Positions 62,300-64,000 of a stretch of DNA of 64,000 nt are shown here, in pieces. A program made the position numbers and the translations under genes. Below the pieces are notes generated by a model. It had not been told where the DNA came from. It saw nothing but the letters and a program-made list of their open reading frames with translations, and did no database searches. Within the stretch, counting starts at the first letter, position 1; each line of letters starts with the position of its first letter. Source of the stretch: Yoonia vestfoldensis DSM 16212 (GTDB lineage: Bacteria; Pseudomonadota; Alphaproteobacteria; Rhodobacterales; Rhodobacteraceae); the NCBI RefSeq assembly GCF_000382265.1, contig NZ_KB907979.1, positions 1 through 64,000 on the forward strand, given 5' to 3'.

Positions 62300-64000
62300 G
62301 CGACCCCCGCAAGAATACGCGCGACATCTATCCCCCGACCGGCCCGGAACTGACCGCCAAAAGCTGGCAGACCGAAGCCCCGTTGAGGATGCTAATGAAC
62401 AACCTGCACCCCGATGTGGCCGAAAACCCGCATGAGTTGGTGGTTTACGGCGGGATCGGGCGCGCCGCGCGCACTTGGGCCGATTTCGATTGCATCGTGG
62501 CCAGCCTCAGGGATCTGGAGGCGGACGAGACGCTGGTGGTGCAGTCGGGCAAACCGATCGCCATCATCAAGACCCACACAGACGCGCCCCGCGTGCTCAT
62601 CGCCAATTCCAACCTCGTGCCCCATTGGGCGACATGGGACCATTTCAACGAATTGGACAAGAAGGGTCTGGCGATGTACGGCCAGATGACCGCCGGATCG
62701 TGGATCTATATCGGTTCTCAGGGGATCGTTCAGGGCACTTATGAAACCTTTGTCGAGGCCGGCCGCCAGCATTATGGCGGTGACCTGACGGGCAAATGGA
62801 TCCTGACAGGTGGTCTTGGCGGCATGGGCGGGGCACAGCCATTGGCTGCGGTGATGGCCGGGGCCTGCTGCCTTGCGGTCGAATGCAACCCCGACAGCAT
62901 CGATTTCCGCCTGCGCACCCGCTACGTGGACGAACGCGCCGACACGCTGGACGCGGCGCTGGACATGATCGACCGTTGGACCAAGGCGGGCGAGGCGAAA
63001 TCCGTGGGGTTGCTTGGCAATGCCGCCGATGTCTTTCCCGAACTTTACCGGCGCGGCATCCGCCCCGATATGGTGACCGACCAGACCAGCGCGCATGATC
63101 CGCTGCATGGCTATCTGCCGCAGGGCTGGACCATGGCCGACTGGAAAGCCAAGCAGGAAAGCGACCCTAAAGCAGTCGAGAAAGCCGCCCGTGCGTCGAT
63201 GAAAACCCATGTCTCCGCGATGGTGGACTTCTGGAACGCGGGAGTGCCGACGCTGGATTACGGCAACAACATCCGGCAGGTGGCACTGGAGGAAGGTCTG
63301 GAAAACGCCTTTGCCTTCCCCGGCTTCGTGCCCGCCTATATCCGCCCCCTTTTCTGCCGGGGCATCGGCCCTTTCCGGTGGGCGGCGCTTTCAGGTGACC
63401 CGGAGGATATCTACAAGACCGATCAGAAGATGAAAGACCTGTTCCCCGACAACGCGCATCTGCACAAGTGGCTGGACATGGCGCGCGACCGGATCGCCTT
63501 TCAGGGATTACCTGCACGGATTTGCTGGATCGGGCTTGGCGACAGGCACCGCGCGGGGCTGGCCTTTAACGAAATGGTGGCCAGCGGTGAATTGAAAGCC
63601 CCCGTCGTCATTGGCCGCGATCATCTGGATTCAGGCTCTGTCGCCTCGCCCAACCGCGAAACGGAAGCGATGAAAGACGGATCTGACGCGGTGTCCGATT
63701 GGCCGCTTCTGAATGCGCTGGTGAATACGGCCAGTGGCGCAACTTGGGTCAGCATCCATCACGGCGGCGGCGTCGGCATGGGGTTCAGCCAGCATTCAGG
63801 CGTCGTCATCTGCGCTGATGGCACGCCAGAAGCCGCCAAACGGATCGAACGGGTCCTTTGGAACGATCCTGCGTCGGGTGTGTGGCGGCACGCGGATGCG
63901 GGCTATGAGGACGCCATCGCTTGTGCGCGCGAAAACGGGCTGCGCTTGCCGCGTATTCTGGGAATGGCGCCATCGCGCGATGTTCAAAACGCACAGGACT
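62296..64000 (+). CDS. hutU: Urocanate hydratase, 3' end cut by window
   Basis: The second hut step, urocanate to imidazolonepropionate, using tightly bound NAD. The frame runs from an ATG in the hutG stop (ATGA) to the window edge, 568 codons without a stop; this is already the usual length, so probably only the stop codon and perhaps a few residues are missing. NAD-binding is in [16 protein letters not shown]. The catalytic Cys410 lies in [27 protein letters not shown] and [22 protein letters not shown] are also conserved. Confidence 0.97.
   Translation, partial: MSDPRKNTRDIYPPTGPELTAKSWQTEAPLRMLMNNLHPDVAENPHELVVYGGIGRAARTWADFDCIVASLRDLEADETLVVQSGKPIAIIKTHTDAPRVLIANSNLVPHWATWDHFNELDKKGLAMYGQMTAGSWIYIGSQGIVQGTYETFVEAGRQHYGGDLTGKWILTGGLGGMGGAQPLAAVMAGACCLAVECNPDSIDFRLRTRYVDERADTLDAALDMIDRWTKAGEAKSVGLLGNAADVFPELYRRGIRPDMVTDQTSAHDPLHGYLPQGWTMADWKAKQESDPKAVEKAARASMKTHVSAMVDFWNAGVPTLDYGNNIRQVALEEGLENAFAFPGFVPAYIRPLFCRGIGPFRWAALSGDPEDIYKTDQKMKDLFPDNAHLHKWLDMARDRIAFQGLPARICWIGLGDRHRAGLAFNEMVASGELKAPVVIGRDHLDSGSVASPNRETEAMKDGSDAVSDWPLLNALVNTASGATWVSIHHGGGVGMGFSQHSGVVICADGTPEAAKRIERVLWNDPASGVWRHADAGYEDAIACARENGLRLPRILGMAPSRDVQNAQD

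Overview
The window looks like chromosomal DNA of a marine alphaproteobacterium of the Rhodobacteraceae (roseobacter group). I infer this from high GC, many ATGA/GTGA-type overlaps, and group-typical gene sets: an Lrp-cysG-DUF2849-cysI-cysH-DUF934 block, a form II cox (CO-dehydrogenase-like) cluster, a hut operon with hutF and hutG, and an infC that lacks an ATG start at its conserved N-terminus. No species can be named from sequence reading alone. Most of the window is ordinary core metabolism. I see no CRISPR array, prophage, secretion-system cluster or recognisable defence island.

Layout. 1-1400: a transposase fragment, an AT-richer orphan gene resembling an NTF2-fold immunity protein, and two identical tRNA-Asp genes; this is the only clearly accessory stretch. 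1.6-8.2 kb: a membrane-fused spermidine-synthase-like protein, pirin, a DUF481 outer-membrane protein, two tRNA-Val genes with different anticodons, a histidine phosphatase, a methyltransferase and an HU-like protein. 8.3-15 kb: lon (with a heat-shock-type promoter), tgt, sufT-like, glpQ, an IscA/SufA-type protein and tpiA. 15-19.4 kb: a cobalamin-binding PpaA/AerR-like regulator divergent from a cytochrome P450, then exported DUF4168, DUF2145 and lipoprotein genes.

19-25 kb is assimilatory sulfate reduction: siroheme synthase supplies the cofactor for CysI, CysH makes sulfite, and a ferredoxin/flavodoxin-NADP reductase follows. 25-28.6 kb holds infC between two very alanine-rich envelope proteins. 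28.7-36.7 kb is a seven-gene minus-strand cox cluster: coxD-coxE-xdhC/coxF-moeA-like, then coxS-coxL-coxM. 36.8-49.3 kb carries gcdH, pyrC, pyrE, dnaB (with DnaA boxes upstream), alr, a pqiA-like gene, radA, cvpA, purF, a small PilP-like gene, an SDR, then surE and pcm. 49.4-53 kb: an NlpD-like LytM protein, a DUF815 ATPase and tatABC. 53.2-56.5 kb: a WYL regulator, a 2-oxoglutarate-oxygenase-like gene coupled to a TauE exporter, and dusA. 56.6-64 kb is the histidine utilisation locus hutC-hutF (minus) divergent from hutI-hutH-hutG-hutU (plus), with hutU running off the end.

No gene-free stretch exceeds about 220 bases. The most interesting signals are regulatory or architectural: a non-ATG (probably ATA) start of infC, a sigma-32-like promoter for lon, a pair of palindromic operators bracketing a promoter, DnaA boxes before dnaB, a PhoB-like direct-repeat array before glpQ, a long EAAAA-repeat membrane protein, and the orphan immunity-like gene beside the tRNA-Asp pair.
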